DNA of 64,000 nucleotides from positions 43,501 to 107,500 of the forward strand of contig NZ_CP021646.1 of the NCBI RefSeq assembly GCF_002208135.1, read 5' to 3'. A model generated the notes under the pieces. That model was not told where the DNA came from. It saw only the letters and a list, made by a program, of their open reading frames with translations, and did not search any database. Source of the DNA: Pseudoalteromonas piscicida (GTDB lineage Bacteria; Pseudomonadota; Gammaproteobacteria; Enterobacterales; Alteromonadaceae). Shown here piece by piece: positions 35,131 through 43,988 of this stretch; positions within the stretch are counted from its first letter, which is position 1; every line of letters begins with the position of its first letter. The position numbers were made by a program, and so were the translations under genes.

Positions 35131-36054
35131 TTACTCGTCTTTTTGCTTTTTCGCTCTTGGGTGAGCGCTATCATACACTTTTGCTAAATGTTGAAAATCT
35201 AAATGGGTGTAGACCTGAGTGGCGGATAAGCTGGCATGGCCAAGCATCTCTTGTACCGCGCGCAAGTCACCGCTGGATTCTAGCATGTGGCTGGCGAACG
35301 AGTGCCTCAGTTTATGGGGATGAATAGGTGTACTAACCCCTTGCTTTAGACCCCATTCTTTCATTCTTGCGCGGACATGGCGAGGGCTGATCCGGCGCTT
35401 TAATTTGCTCACAAAAAGCGCAGGTTCTTCCAACGTTGCAAATTGCGGCCTTATTTTGAGCCAATCAGCTAGCGCGTTTAGCGCTTTGCCGCCGACAGGC
35501 ACAACACGCTCCTTGCCGCCTTTACCAAGCACGCGTATTTCACCGTCTTTGACATCCAATAGGTTTGCACCAACCAACTCGCTTAATCGCAAACCACTGG
35601 AATACATTAATTCCATCATGGCTTTGTCACGAATGGCAAGCGCATCATCTGCCTGAATTTCGAGAAGTTGTCCCATTTGGTCAACATCAAGGTTTTTTGG
35701 GAGTGGTTTTTGAAACTTAGGCCCTCGGATCCCTTGCGCGGGATTGACGACAGCCTGTTGCGATTGTGACTTGAGCTTAAGAAATTTATATAAGCTCCGA
35801 ACACAACTGAGTTTAAGGTTGATGGTTCTTGGGCTGTAATTTTGACCGCGAAGCTTCATGCTGTAGCGGCGAATTTGCTCGCCACTGACTTCAAGCCAAG
35901 AGGAGGCGTGGTCACAAAAATATTGCGCTGATTGGAGCAGCTGAGTTTTGTATTGGGTTAGTGTATGTTCTGAATAGTGCTTTTCGTGGCGCAAGTGTGC
36001 CATAAAGGCGGTTACTGGTTGCGTCCAATCTTCCGATAGTGGTGTTAGGCTCAT
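35131..36054 (-). CDS. xerC: Tyrosine recombinase XerC
   Basis: A 307-residue tyrosine recombinase. All active-site residues are visible: R156 (SGLRLSEL), K178 (LGKGGKER), H247 and R250 (HPHKLRHSF), H273 (LGHASLS) and the nucleophile Y282 (QVYTHLDF). With XerD it resolves chromosome dimers at dif. It lies in the conserved dapF-DUF484-xerC-yigB operon; the start overlaps the DUF484 stop by 4 bases, indicating coupled translation. Confidence 0.96.
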   Translation of the reverse strand: MSLTPLSEDWTQPVTAFMAHLRHEKHYSEHTLTQYKTQLLQSAQYFCDHASSWLEVSGEQIRRYSMKLRGQNYSPRTINLKLSCVRSLYKFLKLKSQSQQAVVNPAQGIRGPKFQKPLPKNLDVDQMGQLLEIQADDALAIRDKAMMELMYSSGLRLSELVGANLLDVKDGEIRVLGKGGKERVVPVGGKALNALADWLKIRPQFATLEEPALFVSKLKRRISPRHVRARMKEWGLKQGVSTPIHPHKLRHSFASHMLESSGDLRAVQEMLGHASLSATQVYTHLDFQHLAKVYDSAHPRAKKQKDE

Positions 36055-36677
36055 GCCAGCGCTTCGAGCTTAAGCGATAATGTTTGAATAAAAGCCGTGA
36101 TCAACATATTGTCATGTTGTGGCGAAAAGTGTTCTGATGAGCGGCTGGCAAAGGCCAGAATAAAGCGACCTTTGTCTGACGCATCAACGCGGTAAAGTGC
36201 TACCGAGCCCACTTCAATATCGGCAAACAAGAGTTCAGTTTGTGACTGACTGAGTCGTCCTAAGTAGCTGTTGTTAGCGCTCAGTTTGGCTGATACTAGC
36301 TCCAAAAGCGTGTCATCGATGTTGATGAGTTTACACGCTTGGATGTCCGGGTGGTCCTCAAAGCGCTGTGCTAACGTATGATTGATAGCACTCAACTCAT
36401 TACAACGCATGATAGCCAATTGGCATTCACTCAACTGCTTGAAAACCAGCTCGTTGGCTTTTGCGTAATGGATCATGTCTTTGATCTGTTGCTGTAGTGA
36501 GTTGACTTCGTCGCGGAGCATCCGCTGCTGGTGCAAAGCAAGGTTTGGGAGCCCTTGCTGCTGGTGATGTAGCTGCAAATCCAATAGCACATAAGGGTGC
36601 CTAAGCAAAAAATCAGGATGCTTGCGCAGGTATTCAATGACTATTTGTTCGGTTGAATTTGCTTCTTTTATGGTCAT
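36051..36677 (-). CDS. DUF484 family protein
   Basis: A 208-residue protein with the DUF484 layout. The N-terminal [19 protein letters not shown] helix-turn, a coiled-coil stretch (residues about 45-70) and a GAF-like C-terminal domain ([21 protein letters not shown]) are seen. The family is found in this operon in many gammaproteobacteria; its function is unknown. Overlaps both dapF and xerC by 4 bases. Confidence 0.9.
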   Translation of the reverse strand: MTIKEANSTEQIVIEYLRKHPDFLLRHPYVLLDLQLHHQQQGLPNLALHQQRMLRDEVNSLQQQIKDMIHYAKANELVFKQLSECQLAIMRCNELSAINHTLAQRFEDHPDIQACKLINIDDTLLELVSAKLSANNSYLGRLSQSQTELLFADIEVGSVALYRVDASDKGRFILAFASRSSEHFSPQHDNMLITAFIQTLSLKLEALA

Positions 36678-37504
36678 ATTGCGATTTGCCCGTCAAAAAC
36701 ATGCTCTGCAGGTCCGGTCATTTTAACCACCTGACCTTGACCGCCCCAACGTATCTGAAGACTGCCACCTGGTAAGTCGACCCTAACGGTTTCCTCTAAC
36801 TTGCCTTGCATTATGCCGGCAACAACGGCGGCACATGCACCAGTGCCACAGGCAAGGGTTTCGCCAGCGCCACGCTCCCAAACACGTAGCTTAACGTATT
36901 CACGAGAAACTACTTCCATAAAGCCAATATTGGCCTTTTGTGGGAAACGTTCATGGTGTTCAAGGAGTGGCCCGAGTGTATCTACCTCAGCAGTTTCTAC
37001 ACTATCGACAATAATCACGCCATGAGGATTACCCATAGAGACAGCACTGCAAAACACCGTATGTTCGTCGGCTCTTAAAATATAGGTGTTTTCTTGCTTG
37101 TTTGCACGAAATGGAATGGCTTGTGGGTTAAAGTTCGGTTTGCCCATATTCACGGTAACTTGGCCGTCTTTTTCGGTATACAGGGTGATATTGCCGCCCT
37201 TTGTAGAGACACAAACCTTGTGTTTGTTCGTTAAGCCCTTCATGCGAACAAAACGAGCAAAACAGCGCGCACCGTTACCACACTGCTCAACTTCGTTACC
37301 ATCCGCATTGAAAATACGATAATGAAAATCTAAGTCCGGGGAATAAGGCGCTTCAACCATCAACAGCTGATCAAAGCCAATTCCAAAGTGGCGATCTGCT
37401 AACTTCTTGATTTGGTCTCGAGACAAAAACACATTTTGGGTGACATTATCTATCACCACAAAGTCGTTGCCTAAACCATGCATTTTTGAAAAGTTTATAA
37501 ACAT
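36674..37504 (-). CDS. dapF: Diaminopimelate epimerase
   Basis: A 276-residue enzyme that interconverts LL- and meso-diaminopimelate for lysine and peptidoglycan. The two catalytic cysteines are C75 (EQCGNGARC) and C219 ([11 protein letters not shown]). N-terminal [11 protein letters not shown] and MGNPH are also typical. It follows lysA after a 127-base gap that contains a strong stem-loop, so expression of the downstream operon may be partly separate from lysA. Confidence 0.97.
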   Translation of the reverse strand: MFINFSKMHGLGNDFVVIDNVTQNVFLSRDQIKKLADRHFGIGFDQLLMVEAPYSPDLDFHYRIFNADGNEVEQCGNGARCFARFVRMKGLTNKHKVCVSTKGGNITLYTEKDGQVTVNMGKPNFNPQAIPFRANKQENTYILRADEHTVFCSAVSMGNPHGVIIVDSVETAEVDTLGPLLEHHERFPQKANIGFMEVVSREYVKLRVWERGAGETLACGTGACAAVVAGIMQGKLEETVRVDLPGGSLQIRWGGQGQVVKMTGPAEHVFDGQIAI

Positions 37505-37559
37505 AGAGTGGTTATCTTTTGGTATAAAACCATGGCCTCACTTTGCTAATACTTTGCCA

Positions 37560-37624
37560 TGGATACCTCGACTAGGGAAGCGGCTTGGCATTAAGCCTTG
37601 CTTTGTACCCCTAGGACGTATCCA
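37560..37624. repeat. Strong multi-part stem-loop between lysA and dapF
   Basis: Arms 560-566/618-624 (7 bp), 572-577/609-614 (6 bp), 578-581/600-603 (4 bp) and 582-586/593-597 (5 bp), positions given within 37,5xx-37,6xx, stack around a 6-base loop. A second inverted pair, CCATGGC (37531-37537) and GCCATGG (37556-37562), flanks it. There is no T run on either strand. It could be a processing hairpin, an attenuator or a small extragenic repeat. Confidence 0.55.
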
Positions 37625-37631
37625 AGTCGGA

Positions 37632-38885
37632 TTATTGTGGCAGTAGTTGCTCAAATTGCCACAGAGACTCTAACGGCTCTCTTTGGCGGATTAGATGGTG
37701 TTGGTTGTTATCAACCATGACCTCTGCACAACGGGGCCGTGAGTTGTAATTTGAACTCATGGTAAAGCCATACGCGCCTGCACTGCGCTGTACTAACAAG
37801 TCGCCAGCCTTAATTTTAAGTACTCGGTCTTTACCTAGAAAGTCACCCGTTTCACAAACTGGACCAACCACATCGTAATTTATCGCGTCAACGTCGTCTC
37901 GCGGTGTGACTGGTACGATATTTTGCCACGCTTGATAAAGCGATGGTCGTAACATGTCGTTCATGCCAGCATCAACAATGGCAAAATGTTTATGCTCGGT
38001 TGGCTTAATAAATTCGACTTTAGTCACCAGCACACCGGCATTGGCGGCAATCGCACGACCAGGCTCAAAAATGAGTTCTAGATCATTGAACTGCGCCAAT
38101 CGCGCTTTAATCTCTGCAGCATAAGCACTCGGATGCGGCGGTTTTTCACCGTCATAAGGCACGCCAAGACCGCCACCAATATCGAGATGATGCAAGTAAA
38201 TTCCCGCTTTTTTGAGTTGAGCGATTAGGGCCAACACTTTGTCTAAAGCAGCTAAAAATGGATTAACCTCAACCAACTGAGAGCCAATGTGGAAGTCGAT
38301 CCCAACCACTTTTAAACCCGGTAGGGCATAAGCGAGCTGGTAAACCTCAAATGCGGCTTTGATATCAATACCAAATTTGTTCTCTTTTAACCCAGTTGAA
38401 ATATAGGGGTGCGTTTTTGCATCGATATCTGGGTTTACACGCAATGAAATCGGCGCAATCTTATCTAGTTTGGTTGCCACTTCACTGATACGGTGAAGCT
38501 CTGCTATCGACTCAACATTAAAGCATTTAATACCAGTCTCAAGCGCAAACGCGATTTCATCTTCCGTTTTCGCAACACCAGAAAAAACGACTTTTTGGGG
38601 ATCTCCCCCTGCTTTTAGCACTCGCGCAAGTTCACCCTTCGACACGATATCAAAACCAGAACCAAGCTGAGCCAAGACGTTCAACACGGCGATATTTGAA
38701 TTCGCCTTTACTGCGTAGCACACTAAGTGGGGATGACCGGCTGCGGCATCCGTAAAAGCGTGATAATGCCGCGCTAAAGTCTTCTTCGAGTAGACATAGC
38801 AAGGAGTGCCATATTGCTCGGCGATTGTGGTTATGGCGACCTCTTCAGCGAATAGTTCGCCATCTTGATAATTGAAATAATCCAT
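37632..38885 (-). CDS. lysA: Diaminopimelate decarboxylase
   Basis: A 417-residue alanine-racemase-fold PLP enzyme. The PLP lysine is K60 (YAVKANSN). HIGSQL, GGGLGVPY and EPGRAIAANAG bind cofactor and substrate, and the second-site Cys is in GPVCETGDFLG. It makes lysine from meso-diaminopimelate. The start is 1 base after the lptM stop, and dapF follows, giving a lysine-synthesis cluster. Confidence 0.97.
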   Translation of the reverse strand: MDYFNYQDGELFAEEVAITTIAEQYGTPCYVYSKKTLARHYHAFTDAAAGHPHLVCYAVKANSNIAVLNVLAQLGSGFDIVSKGELARVLKAGGDPQKVVFSGVAKTEDEIAFALETGIKCFNVESIAELHRISEVATKLDKIAPISLRVNPDIDAKTHPYISTGLKENKFGIDIKAAFEVYQLAYALPGLKVVGIDFHIGSQLVEVNPFLAALDKVLALIAQLKKAGIYLHHLDIGGGLGVPYDGEKPPHPSAYAAEIKARLAQFNDLELIFEPGRAIAANAGVLVTKVEFIKPTEHKHFAIVDAGMNDMLRPSLYQAWQNIVPVTPRDDVDAINYDVVGPVCETGDFLGKDRVLKIKAGDLLVQRSAGAYGFTMSSNYNSRPRCAEVMVDNNQHHLIRQREPLESLWQFEQLLPQ

Positions 38886-38886
38886 T

Positions 38887-39063
38887 TTAACGCTCCTGTT
38901 GTTCTGCTTCAGGCTGGTTTGCTTGTGCTGCTTTCGGTTGGTTTGATTTTTTAGCCTGTTGCTCAGGCAAATAAAGCGGACCGCTTTGACCGCAACCCGA
39001 TAATCCGATTAAAGTAGTAAAAACAAGTGCCGTTACGCTAAATTTATAAGGTGTCGCTTTCAT
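38887..39063 (-). CDS. lptM: LPS-assembly lipoprotein LptM (YifL/LppL)
   Basis: A 58-residue lipoprotein. The lipid signal ends at LSGC24, followed by GQSGPLYLPEQ, the diagnostic LptM/YifL signature (GCGQ-GPLYLP). The rest is Gln/Lys-rich and low complexity. LptM helps LptD of the outer-membrane LPS translocon to mature. It is first in the lptM-lysA-dapF cluster and divergent from cyaY, a known gammaproteobacterial order; the stop is 1 base before the lysA start. Confidence 0.92.
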   Translation of the reverse strand: MKATPYKFSVTALVFTTLIGLSGCGQSGPLYLPEQQAKKSNQPKAAQANQPEAEQQER

Positions 39064-39218
39064 TAGATAATTCGTGTCAGTGCCTTTATAATCGCAGAGT
39101 AACAGAATTGATAAAAAAAGCAGCTTTTCGCTATTGAAATTTCGTCTTCATCAAATTGCTCAAATAGCGAGTTAAGCTTAGGCACCATGCCGCAGTGCGT
39201 CAGTAAGAGGAAATCACG

Positions 39219-39539
39219 ATGACAGAAAGTGAATATCATGAGTTAGCCGATGCGCTAATGTTGACTATTGAAGAGCAGATCGATGATTGTGACGCTGATT
39301 TAGATTACGAATCAGCATCGGGAATTCTAGAGATTATTTTCCCTGACAAGAGCAAAATTGTGATCAACAAACAAGCACCATTGCACCAAGTCTGGGTGGC
39401 GACTAAGTTTAATGGTCATCACTTTGAGTTGCGTGGCGAACAGTGGATTGATAATCGCTCAGGTGCTGAGTTTTGGCAATTTATGAGCGACGCGGCGACT
39501 AAACAGGCAAATATCGCAATAGAGTGGCAGCACGATTAA
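39219..39539 (+). CDS. cyaY: Bacterial frataxin CyaY
   Basis: A 106-residue acidic protein with the frataxin fold. The acidic first helix ([20 protein letters not shown]) is the iron-binding ridge, and [20 protein letters not shown] is the conserved beta-sheet segment. CyaY binds iron and modulates IscS in Fe-S assembly. AGAGGAAA precedes the ATG. It is divergent from lptM, as in E. coli relatives. The downstream esterase start overlaps its stop. Confidence 0.95.
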   Translation: MTESEYHELADALMLTIEEQIDDCDADLDYESASGILEIIFPDKSKIVINKQAPLHQVWVATKFNGHHFELRGEQWIDNRSGAEFWQFMSDAATKQANIAIEWQHD

Positions 39540-40195
39540 TGTTGGAGTTTGTAGATTATCCTGCCAAAGGACAACATAAAGCGAGTATTATTTGGCTCCA
39601 TGGTTTAGGCGATTCAGGTAACGGCTTTTTACCCATTGCCTCTGAGTTGAACCTGCCTGACGAATTGGGTGCACACTTTATTTTCCCACATGCGCCAGAG
39701 CAGCCGGTAACCATAAATGGTGGCATGGTGATGCGTGCATGGTATGACATTAAATCATTTGATCTGGATAAAAGAGCGGATGAGCAAGGTGTGCGAGACT
39801 CATCTGCTCAGGTTGAAGCGTTAATTCGGGCAGAGTTAGATAAAGGCATTCCAGCTAACCGCATTATTCTAGCTGGTTTTTCTCAAGGGGGCGTGATCGC
39901 GCTACATCTTGCACCGCGTTTAACTGTTAAACTGGCTGGTGTCATGGCACTATCAACTTATATGTGTGTGCCTGAAAAGCTCAGCGCAGAAGCACAGCAA
40001 AGCGAGCTCACTATTTTTATGGCGCATGGCAGTGCTGATCCTGTTGTGCCGATGTTTGCAGGTGAGCTCGCATTTAACACGTTACAACAGCAAGGCTATG
40101 AAGTGAGCTGGCAAGACTACCCAATGGAGCATCAGGTCTGTCTTGAAGAGTTAAAAGCCATTCGCGCTTGGTTAATTACGAGATTGAGCGATTAA
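39539..40195 (+). CDS. Alpha/beta-fold carboxylesterase (EstB/acyl-protein thioesterase type)
   Basis: A 218-residue cytoplasmic serine esterase. Motifs are IIWLHGLGDSGNGF (oxyanion loop), GFSQGG with S115, D167 (GSADPVVP) and H198 (YPMEHQVC). The family cleaves short-chain esters, lysophospholipids or S-acyl groups. The ATG at 39539 shares a base with the cyaY stop, so they are cotranscribed. The substrate is unknown. Confidence 0.88.
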   Translation: MLEFVDYPAKGQHKASIIWLHGLGDSGNGFLPIASELNLPDELGAHFIFPHAPEQPVTINGGMVMRAWYDIKSFDLDKRADEQGVRDSSAQVEALIRAELDKGIPANRIILAGFSQGGVIALHLAPRLTVKLAGVMALSTYMCVPEKLSAEAQQSELTIFMAHGSADPVVPMFAGELAFNTLQQQGYEVSWQDYPMEHQVCLEELKAIRAWLITRLSD

Positions 40196-40240
40196 TAGTA
40201 AGTGGTATAAGGTACTGGTGACAGATACAGGAGCAAAGCA

Positions 40241-41128
40241 ATGTCACAAAAGATTGTCATAAAAACGTCGGTGAGTAAGCGACCCTCAGAGCCCTCAGCG
40301 GTGTCCTATCAATGGCACTGGAAACGCATTTTTATGGCAACGGCAGCATTTGCTAGCATTGCAACCGCGGGGGTTTATGGTGTCGTGGATAACGTCAACG
40401 CAGATGAAGATGATGTCCAAGTGGCAGTGCCTATGCATGCCACCATTGCGAAAACCGATGATACATCGCTGAACGACTCCCCTCTATTAGTAGACTCCAA
40501 AGAGGAGCGTGAGGGCGAGCAGCTAAGTGCTGAAACATCAGGTACCGTTTTAACGACGCCTGAACTCACCCCAGCTGGTGCCGCGACGACCTCAATAGAG
40601 GTCGCTCAAGTCATTGCGTTAGACCAAGTTCAACATCAAGATTTTGAAGAAACAGAAACAGAAACAGAAACAGAAACAGAAACAGAAACAGAGACAGAAA
40701 CAGAAACAGAAACAAGGGTTGAAGCTAGAAATCAATTTGATGCCGAAGCGCACATCGCCAGTGTCGCGCTAGGGGCAAAAATAGACACACAATTTATCAG
40801 CCGCGCTGTACTCACTACCATGATTGACGATCGCGAACCAACAAACGTGTTGAAAGATGTGATCGCGACCACTCAGTTTAGTGACAAGCTTTACTTTTTC
40901 ACTGAAGTACATGCACTTAAAGATCAAGTGGTGTCGCACCTGTGGTTCCATCAAGACGAGCTGATGGCAGAGGTGGAGCTCCCGATCCAAGCCGCGCGCT
41001 ATCGTACTTATTCAAGTAAGAACGTCATGCCGAGTCAAACCGGGGATTGGCGTGTTGAGGTGGTGACGCAGTCTGGGCAACTGCTTGCCCAAAAGACATT
41101 CCGCATCGTGGATAATAGTCAGCAATAA
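40241..41128 (+). CDS. DUF2914-domain membrane protein with an (ET)11 repeat
   Basis: A 295-residue protein. A cytoplasmic N-terminus is followed by a membrane segment (about 31-50, RIFMATAAFASIATAGVYG), then an acidic, disordered linker and a C-terminal DUF2914 domain (about 190-292: YFFTEVHALKDQVVSHLWFH, then TGDWRVEVVTQSGQLLAQ). Residues 137-158 are eleven ET dipeptides encoded by a hexanucleotide array. DUF2914 is of unknown function and probably periplasmic. AGGAG precedes the ATG. It lies between the esterase and hemC, probably in its own transcript. Confidence 0.82.
   Translation: MSQKIVIKTSVSKRPSEPSAVSYQWHWKRIFMATAAFASIATAGVYGVVDNVNADEDDVQVAVPMHATIAKTDDTSLNDSPLLVDSKEEREGEQLSAETSGTVLTTPELTPAGAATTSIEVAQVIALDQVQHQDFEETETETETETETETETETETETRVEARNQFDAEAHIASVALGAKIDTQFISRAVLTTMIDDREPTNVLKDVIATTQFSDKLYFFTEVHALKDQVVSHLWFHQDELMAEVELPIQAARYRTYSSKNVMPSQTGDWRVEVVTQSGQLLAQKTFRIVDNSQQ
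40649..40714 (+). repeat. GAAACA hexanucleotide array, 11 copies, inside the DUF2914 gene
   Basis: Eleven tandem 6-base units with a single change (GAGACA in unit 8), each coding Glu-Thr. Being a multiple of three, copy-number change would alter the length of the acidic linker without shifting the frame. Confidence 0.95.
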
Positions 41129-41231
41129 TCTTACTTGCAGTATCGTGCATGGCAGCACGTGACTGACTGCCATCACCACATAATTAACTTTTTGCAGCTG
41201 CTATGACGCTGCAATAAATGAAAGGCAAATC

Positions 41232-42170
41232 ATGACAGAACAAGTTTCCATAATACGTATTGCAACGCGCAAAAGTGCTTTGGCGCTATGGCAAGCCGAA
41301 TTTGTTAAGGCTGAGCTTGAAAAACACCATGCTAATCTAAAAGTAGAGCTTGTGCCGATGTCGACAAAAGGCGACAAGATCTTAGACACACCATTGGCAA
41401 AAATTGGTGGTAAAGGGTTGTTCGTCAAAGAGCTTGAGCAGGCCATGCTAGAAGGGCGCGCAGATATTGCAGTGCATTCAATGAAAGATGTGCCAGTTGA
41501 CTTCCCTGAAGGGTTAGAGCTGCATACTATTTGTGAGCGTGAAGACCCAAGAGACGCGTTTGTATCTAATACTTATACTTCTCTTGCAGAGTTGCCTGAG
41601 GGGGCTGTGGTTGGCACATCAAGCCTACGTCGCCAATGTCAAATTCGAGCGGCTCGCCCAGACCTAGTTATTAAAGATTTACGTGGCAATGTTAATACTC
41701 GCCTAGCCAAACTGGATGCGGGTGAGTTTGATGCCATTATTTTGGCCGCTGCGGGACTTATCCGTTTAGAAATGGCTGATAGAATTGCAAGTTATATTGA
41801 ACCTGAAGCGTCATTACCGGCCAATGGTCAAGGAGCTGTCGGCATTGAATGTCGTAGCGATGATGCTCAAACCAAAGCGTTCCTTGCACCACTGGAACAC
41901 ACAGATACACGTATTCGTGTACTTGCCGAGCGGGCAATGAACCGCCGTTTGGAAGGGGGTTGTCAGGTTCCAATCGGTGCTTACGCAGAAGTATCGGGCG
42001 ATCAGGTATACTTGCGCGGCTTAGTGGGTGCTGTCGATGGCAGTGAAATCTTGCGCGGCGAGTGCTCAGGTACGGTTGCAGAGGCTGAGCAACTTGGAAT
42101 TCAGTTGGCAGAATCATTACTTGCACAAGGTGCAGATAAAATTCTTGCCGAGGTTTATAGGGACGCTTAA
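41232..42170 (+). CDS. hemC: Hydroxymethylbilane synthase
   Basis: A 312-residue porphobilinogen deaminase. The dipyrromethane cofactor Cys is C244 ([12 protein letters not shown]) and the catalytic Asp is D86 (HSMKDVP). [11 protein letters not shown] binds the growing chain. It joins four porphobilinogens to make hydroxymethylbilane. The next gene starts directly after its stop, as part of the hemC-hemD-hemX-hemY operon. Confidence 0.97.
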   Translation: MTEQVSIIRIATRKSALALWQAEFVKAELEKHHANLKVELVPMSTKGDKILDTPLAKIGGKGLFVKELEQAMLEGRADIAVHSMKDVPVDFPEGLELHTICEREDPRDAFVSNTYTSLAELPEGAVVGTSSLRRQCQIRAARPDLVIKDLRGNVNTRLAKLDAGEFDAIILAAAGLIRLEMADRIASYIEPEASLPANGQGAVGIECRSDDAQTKAFLAPLEHTDTRIRVLAERAMNRRLEGGCQVPIGAYAEVSGDQVYLRGLVGAVDGSEILRGECSGTVAEAEQLGIQLAESLLAQGADKILAEVYRDA

Positions 42171-43988
42171 ATGAAAGTTGTGCTAACTCGACCCGTCGGC
42201 AAATCAGAACCTTTATCTGAGTTACTGACACAGCAGCAAATTAGGTCAGTGATTTGCCCTGTATTGCAGCTTAACGGAGTGGCGGTGAGTGACACTGCCA
42301 AAGCAATGATAAGCGAAGCCGAGTTAGCTATTTTTGTCTCGCCAGATGCGGTGCGATACTTTCATCAATTAGAAGTACCATTAGCCGGACATTGCGCAGC
42401 TTTTGCTGTTGGTGAAGGTACGGCCGATGCAATCCAACAAACCCTAAATATCAAAGCTAAATACCCTAAACAACCTGATTCCGAAGGCTTGCTTGCTCTT
42501 GCGGAGCTGTCTGCTGTAGAGGGAAAGCGCGTACTGTTGGTCAAAGGGAAAGGCGGGCGCCTGGTCATTGCACAAACCTTAAAAGCACGGGGTGCTATTC
42601 TTGATAGCCTTGTGGTTTATGAACGCGTTGCCGTAAAAGACAATGCAGATGGCTGGTTAGACCACTGGCGAAGCCAACAGATTGAAGGTATAGTCATTAC
42701 CAGTAATAGTGCAGCGGATGCGATTTTTAATACGCAGTCGTCAGCAAGTAAAGATTGGTTGGCTCAGCGCACATTCTTTGTTGTGAGCCAACGTATTGCT
42801 GAGCATGTACAGCAATCCTATAACATCGAACAGTCTCAAATTGTGGTATGTCATGGCCCTGATAATCGTGCCATCGCAGGGAGTATCATCGACTATACCA
42901 AGCAGCAAGGGCGCAAAATGACTCAGTCTGAATCGCAAACAAAGAATACAAATACTCAGCAAGCTGCAAAAGCAGCAGAGCAAACTGTAACACCACATCA
43001 AGGTAAGGCGGGAGTGAGTAAGGTTGCGCTCCTTGCGTTATTGGTGGCGCTCGGCAGCGGCGCTGGTGCTGGCTATGTCTATTTGCAACAGCAACAACAG
43101 TTGCAACAAGCGTTGCTAGCTAATCAAGCGATTAATGCTGAAAATCAGTTACTAAACACGCAGCTGAGTGGCGCTAAATCGCAACTTCAACGAGTAGAAA
43201 AAGTGCTTGATTCGCTACAAGACAATGTCGCAAAGCGATTGGCTGAGCAGCAACAGCACGTGGAAACCCAGCTAACGCAGACGCTTACCAAGGCGCAGCA
43301 GCAAGTAAGCGGTGCAGTTGCCTCAGAAGCATTGTATTTACAGCGCCTTGCTGCATTTAAGGTTGCGGCAGAGCAAGACTATCTTGGCGCAATTGCCATT
43401 CTGCAGCGCTTGCAAGAGAGCTTAGAGTCTGAGCCCAATACGGCTGCTGTTAAGCAGGCGATTGCTACCGACATTGCGGCTTTGAAGGCCTTGCCTAAGC
43501 CGCAAACGGAGTCACTTTACTTTGAGCTTCATGGTTTATTGTCTCAAGTTGATACGCTAACGATCAAAACCAAACAAATTCCGCAAGCGACAGCGAGTGA
43601 AGATGCTGCGTTATCGCAACAGGTTGATGATTGGAAAGCGAACTTAAAGCGCTCTTGGCAGGGATTGGTTGATGATTTTATTACCATACGTCACCATGAT
43701 GAGGTAGTGATAGACCCACTCCTTGATAAGAACGAGCAACTGCTGATTCGCACACAGCTTCGTGCTTATTTAACCCAAGCACAAACCGCATTAATGGATC
43801 AACAAGCGAGCATTTACTTCAGTGCGCTTGATAGTGCAGCCGACACGTTGGCGCGTTATTTTGATACGCAGCAAGCGCCTGTGAGCGCGATGCAGCAGGC
43901 TTTAAACAAGCTGAGCCGCAGTGAAGTTCAGCGCCAAAAATCGATTGAGCTTGCCACCCCAGCAGCAGTAAAAGGGTGGCTAAAATGA
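42171..43988 (+). CDS. hemDX: Fused uroporphyrinogen-III synthase HemD / membrane protein HemX
   Basis: A 605-residue fusion. Residues 1 to about 245 form HemD (VLTRP, FVSPDAV, VLLVKGKGGR, VYERV, ITSNSAADA), which closes and inverts hydroxymethylbilane to uroporphyrinogen III. Residues from about 250 form HemX: a Gln/Thr-rich start, one membrane helix (about 283-305), a long coiled coil (about 306-375) and a periplasmic domain. In most gammaproteobacteria these are two genes; here there is no stop between them. An internal ATG at 42918 with AAGGG upstream could also start a free HemX. Overlaps hemY by 4 bases. Confidence 0.88.
   Translation: MKVVLTRPVGKSEPLSELLTQQQIRSVICPVLQLNGVAVSDTAKAMISEAELAIFVSPDAVRYFHQLEVPLAGHCAAFAVGEGTADAIQQTLNIKAKYPKQPDSEGLLALAELSAVEGKRVLLVKGKGGRLVIAQTLKARGAILDSLVVYERVAVKDNADGWLDHWRSQQIEGIVITSNSAADAIFNTQSSASKDWLAQRTFFVVSQRIAEHVQQSYNIEQSQIVVCHGPDNRAIAGSIIDYTKQQGRKMTQSESQTKNTNTQQAAKAAEQTVTPHQGKAGVSKVALLALLVALGSGAGAGYVYLQQQQQLQQALLANQAINAENQLLNTQLSGAKSQLQRVEKVLDSLQDNVAKRLAEQQQHVETQLTQTLTKAQQQVSGAVASEALYLQRLAAFKVAAEQDYLGAIAILQRLQESLESEPNTAAVKQAIATDIAALKALPKPQTESLYFELHGLLSQVDTLTIKTKQIPQATASEDAALSQQVDDWKANLKRSWQGLVDDFITIRHHDEVVIDPLLDKNEQLLIRTQLRAYLTQAQTALMDQQASIYFSALDSAADTLARYFDTQQAPVSAMQQALNKLSRSEVQRQKSIELATPAAVKGWLK

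Noticed and set aside
40649-40714. Possible CRISPR or mobile-element origin of the GAAACA repeat
   Set aside because: The units are 6 bases, contiguous and in frame inside a gene; there are no spacers or flanking duplications.
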